From: Gammaproteobacteria bacterium
GTDB lineage: Bacteria; Pseudomonadota; Gammaproteobacteria; Pseudomonadales; Azotimanducaceae
Direction: 5' to 3'
Length of the DNA: 8,179 bases
Assembly (NCBI GenBank): GCA_028821035.1
Contig: JAPPHP010000367.1
Span: 1 to 8,179 of the forward strand
The position numbers and the translations under genes are program-made. The notes under the pieces are model-generated. The model had not been told where the DNA came from and made no database searches. It saw nothing but the letters and a program-made list of their open reading frames with translations. Below, piece after piece: positions 6,145 to 8,179 of this stretch. Each line of letters begins with the position of its first letter. Within the stretch, counting starts at the first letter, position 1.

Positions 6145-6774
6145 TCAACCTACGACCGCTTCGGCCGCCGCCTCAACGTGTTGACCCCGTTCGGCGTATA
6201 GGCCGAATGCGAGGCGAGCCCGCGTACCGTGCAGCGATAGGTCCTCTTGCCCTTGTGCGCGACGATGGCTTCCATCAGCGTTGGCTCGCCCACCACGCAC
6301 GACCGGGCCGGATGCCAGATCCTCGATCAGCCGCCCCCCGCCGAGGCAGCCGACCTCCTCGTCGTACGAGAACGCGAGATGCACCGGCATCTTCAGCCCC
6401 TTGCCGCCCGATTCGCCGACGACCCCCACCACGACGGCGACAAAGCTCTTCATGTCCGAAGTGCCGCGGCTGAAGAGCCGGCCGTCCCTTTCGACGAGCG
6501 CGACCGGATCGCTCAACCACTTCTGCCCGTCGACCGGCACGACGTCGGTATCGCCCGAGAGCACTATTCCCGGCACGCCGCGCGGCCCCAGGGTCGCCTC
6601 GCGCTTCCCGTGGTTGTGGGTGAGGCACACCCCGGCTCCGTGCAGGCGAAGACAATCGCTGACGAACTCGATCAGCTTCAGGTCGGAATCCCGGCTGACG
6701 GTCGGGATTCCCACGAGGCTGCGAATCATCTCGATCCTGGCCGCGGACGGAAGCTTGTTCATGTTCTCGCCCAT
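6145..6774 (-). pseudogene. Truncated, frameshifted M20 metallopeptidase (ArgE-like acetylornithine deacetylase)
   Basis: The frame from ATG 6774 (or ATG 6762, giving MNKLPSAARIEM) reads clearly as an M20-family deacetylase N-terminus. It runs through SLVGIPTVSRDSDLKLIEFV, GIVLSGDTDVVPVDGQ, RGTSDMKSF and LAFSYDEEVGCLG to LIEDLASGPV near 6303. There the family sequence jumps to another frame: CVVGEPTLMEAIVAHKGK, then CTVRGLASHSAY and TPNGVNT down to about 6180. It then returns to the first frame for VEAAAEAVV before stopping at 6145-6147. At least two frameshifts are therefore present. The rest of the catalytic domain is missing, leaving about 200 of roughly 390 usual residues. The metal ligand His of the GHTD motif is Asp (SGDTD), and a short deletion seems to follow THN in the HGKREATLGP segment. 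The second metal Asp/Glu motifs (TSDMK, DEEVG) survive. Intact relatives remove acyl groups from amino acids such as N-acetylornithine. It lies between the monooxygenase (104 bp) and the transporter (28 bp), all on the minus strand. Confidence 0.85.
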
Positions 6775-6878
6775 ATGCCCAGAGTAGGGGGCCGGGCGCG
6801 CCGAACACGGCGCGGCCGCGCTCGAAGGACTCGCCGACCACCTTGGCGCCGGTGTCTCCGGCGTCCCGCCGGGCGGCG

Positions 6879-8179
6879 TCAGCGCACGTCGAGGTCCGCG
6901 AAATCCGGCTCCCGCAGCGCGTTCCACACCTCGAGCGGCGTCAGCGGATTCTGGGTCGCCGAGCGTCCGAACTTCGTCCAGTAGTAGTTCTCCGCGCGGG
7001 AGTCGCTCCACGCCATGCCGCGGTTGCGCTCGTCGAGCATCTCGTTGTAGCGCCGGTAGGGCTCCTCCCGGACGTCGATCGACTCGCGCTCGTCGAGGAT
7101 GAGCCGCTCGATGCACTTCAAGGCGTAGAGCGTTTCCATCTCCTGGAACGCCGGGACCAGGAGGCCACCATTGGTGTTCGGACCGTACAGCGTCCACAGG
7201 TTGGGGCAGCCCGGGATCATCGCACCCAGGTAGCCCTGGGAGCCGGTCTTCGACCAGAGTTCCTCGACGGTCCTGCCGCCGCGGCCGGTGATCGACATGG
7301 GGAACAGGTACTCGGTCGCCCGGAATCCGGTCGCGTAGACGATGGCGTCCACCTCGTGGACGCTGCCGTCCTCCGTCTCAACGCCGGCTTCGGTGATGCC
7401 CCGGATGCCATCGGTGACGAGCGTGACGTTCTCGCGCTGGATCGCGTCGAGAATGCTGTACTCCGGGTCGACCAGCACCGGACGCGCCGACAGGACAGGG
7501 TGTTCCGGCGTCATCGTCCGGACCAGGTCGGGATCGCCGAGTTTCTCTTCCAGGAACGCGATGCAGTTGTCCCGCGCGGCCTTGTTGACCGGGCTGGTCG
7601 CATGCTCGTCCTCGAAGTGCGGATCGATCGTGGCGAGCGGGCCGAAGCCCGCGATGAACCCCCCCGCGATGCGCAGGCGCATGAAGTTCGTGTGGTACGG
7701 CAGGTTGCGATCCAGCCAGGGCACTTGCGACTGGAAGGGCGAACGATAGCCCGGGGCCCCGAAAAGCCACTGGGGCGTACGTTGGAAGACCGTGACATGG
7801 CCCGCTTCGAGCGCCAGTTCCGGCACCATCTGGTAGCCCGTGCAGCCCGTGCCGATGACCGCCACGCGCTTCCCCTTCGGGTCGAACTCGGCGGGCCAGC
7901 GCGCCGTGTGCCAGGACGGGCCCTCGAAACGTTCCATGCCGGGGATGTCCGGCATGTTCGGCCGGTTGAGGAAACCTACCGCCGTGATCACGGCGTTCGA
8001 GCGCAGCGTGCGCCGGCCTTCCGGGCCGTCGACGGCGATGTCCCACATCGAGGCCGCCTCGTCCCACTCGAGCGAGCGGACCTCCGTGTTGAAGGTGATG
8101 TCGCCGCGCACGTCGAACGTGTCCGCCACCCAGTTGAAGTACTTCCGGTTCTCCGTCCAGGGACAGAACGGATACGCGT
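6879..8179 (-). CDS. Class I Baeyer-Villiger flavin monooxygenase, 5' end outside window
   Basis: The frame is open to the right edge, so 432 C-terminal residues are visible and roughly the first 100, including the N-terminal FAD-binding GxGxxG, are missing. The GTG at 8127-8129 is an internal valine codon (FNWVADTF), not a start. Key motifs, numbered from the first visible residue, are as follows. The Baeyer-Villiger fingerprint FxGxxxHxxxWP is present as FEGPSWHTARWP (84-95). The second Rossmann motif for NADPH is VIGTGCTGYQ (107-116). The C-terminal ATG motif is in DAIVYATGFRATEYLFP (277-293), with GPNTNGG further on. The enzyme family inserts oxygen next to a carbonyl, turning ketones into esters or lactones with NADPH and O2 in the cytoplasm. 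The GTGCTGYQ and VFQRTPQW patterns recall the 4-hydroxyacetophenone monooxygenase-like clade, a moderate-confidence placement. The fingerprint ends in WP rather than the YK-type ending of classical FMOs. No frameshift was seen, so it appears functional, unlike the neighbouring M20 gene. Confidence 0.92.
   Translation of the reverse strand, partial: AYPFCPWTENRKYFNWVADTFDVRGDITFNTEVRSLEWDEAASMWDIAVDGPEGRRTLRSNAVITAVGFLNRPNMPDIPGMERFEGPSWHTARWPAEFDPKGKRVAVIGTGCTGYQMVPELALEAGHVTVFQRTPQWLFGAPGYRSPFQSQVPWLDRNLPYHTNFMRLRIAGGFIAGFGPLATIDPHFEDEHATSPVNKAARDNCIAFLEEKLGDPDLVRTMTPEHPVLSARPVLVDPEYSILDAIQRENVTLVTDGIRGITEAGVETEDGSVHEVDAIVYATGFRATEYLFPMSITGRGGRTVEELWSKTGSQGYLGAMIPGCPNLWTLYGPNTNGGLLVPAFQEMETLYALKCIERLILDERESIDVREEPYRRYNEMLDERNRGMAWSDSRAENYYWTKFGRSATQNPLTPLEVWNALREPDFADLDVR

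Noticed and set aside
6143..6148. TTGACT on the minus strand as a -35 box for the transporter
   Set aside because: No -10-like hexamer lies 16-18 bp downstream. The position there is the AGGAAGG ribosome binding site itself.
7342..7749. Plus-strand open frame opposite the monooxygenase
   Set aside because: It is a Ser/Arg-rich shadow of the monooxygenase with no motif and no convincing start signal.
1..8179. CRISPR array, tandem repeats or complete insertion sequence
   Set aside because: Reading through both strands showed no regularly spaced repeats, no transposase-like frame and no terminal inverted repeat pair.

Overview
The window looks like an accessory stretch of a Gram-negative bacterial chromosome, most likely an environmental proteobacterium. 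The signs are a TonB-dependent outer-membrane receptor with a cleavable signal peptide, a tRNA with its CCA encoded in the DNA, and Phd and XRE fragments of proteobacterial style. Base composition is mosaic. By eye, the dioxygenase and monooxygenase genes are very GC-rich, while the receptor gene is visibly less so. No ribosomal, replication or CRISPR locus is present.

Layout: (1) 1-50 is the 3' part of tRNA-Asn(GTT). (2) 64-449, minus strand, is a wrecked antitoxin/regulator locus. The N-terminal two thirds of a Phd-type antitoxin run directly into a frame-broken XRE-type helix-turn-helix gene, which is itself interrupted by about 46-49 bp containing a perfect hairpin. (3) 564-1820, plus strand, is a PhyH-family Fe(II)/2-oxoglutarate dioxygenase preceded by two predicted membrane helices. 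(4) 1821-2296 is a mostly non-coding gap with a terminator-like hairpin and a short minus-strand stretch that reads like a gene remnant. (5) 2297-4558, plus strand, is a TonB-dependent receptor. (6) 4617-6116, minus strand and convergent with the receptor, is a GPH/MelB-like 12-helix transporter. (7) 6145-6774, minus strand, is a decayed and truncated M20 (ArgE-like) metallopeptidase. (8) 6879-8179, minus strand, is a class I Baeyer-Villiger monooxygenase whose N-terminus lies beyond the right edge.

How they may fit together (inference): an outer-membrane receptor, an inner-membrane symporter, a Baeyer-Villiger monooxygenase and a PhyH dioxygenase together resemble a module for taking up and oxidatively breaking down an organic compound. 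The substrate cannot be read from the sequence. The monooxygenase, M20 remnant and transporter share the minus strand and could once have been co-transcribed. Three separate patches of gene decay, with a tRNA gene at one edge, suggest a region of genome turnover. I did not find a clearly new biological system. The most unusual points are the membrane-anchored dioxygenase, the Phd/XRE fusion wreck with its inserted hairpin, and the M20 remnant with a lost metal ligand.
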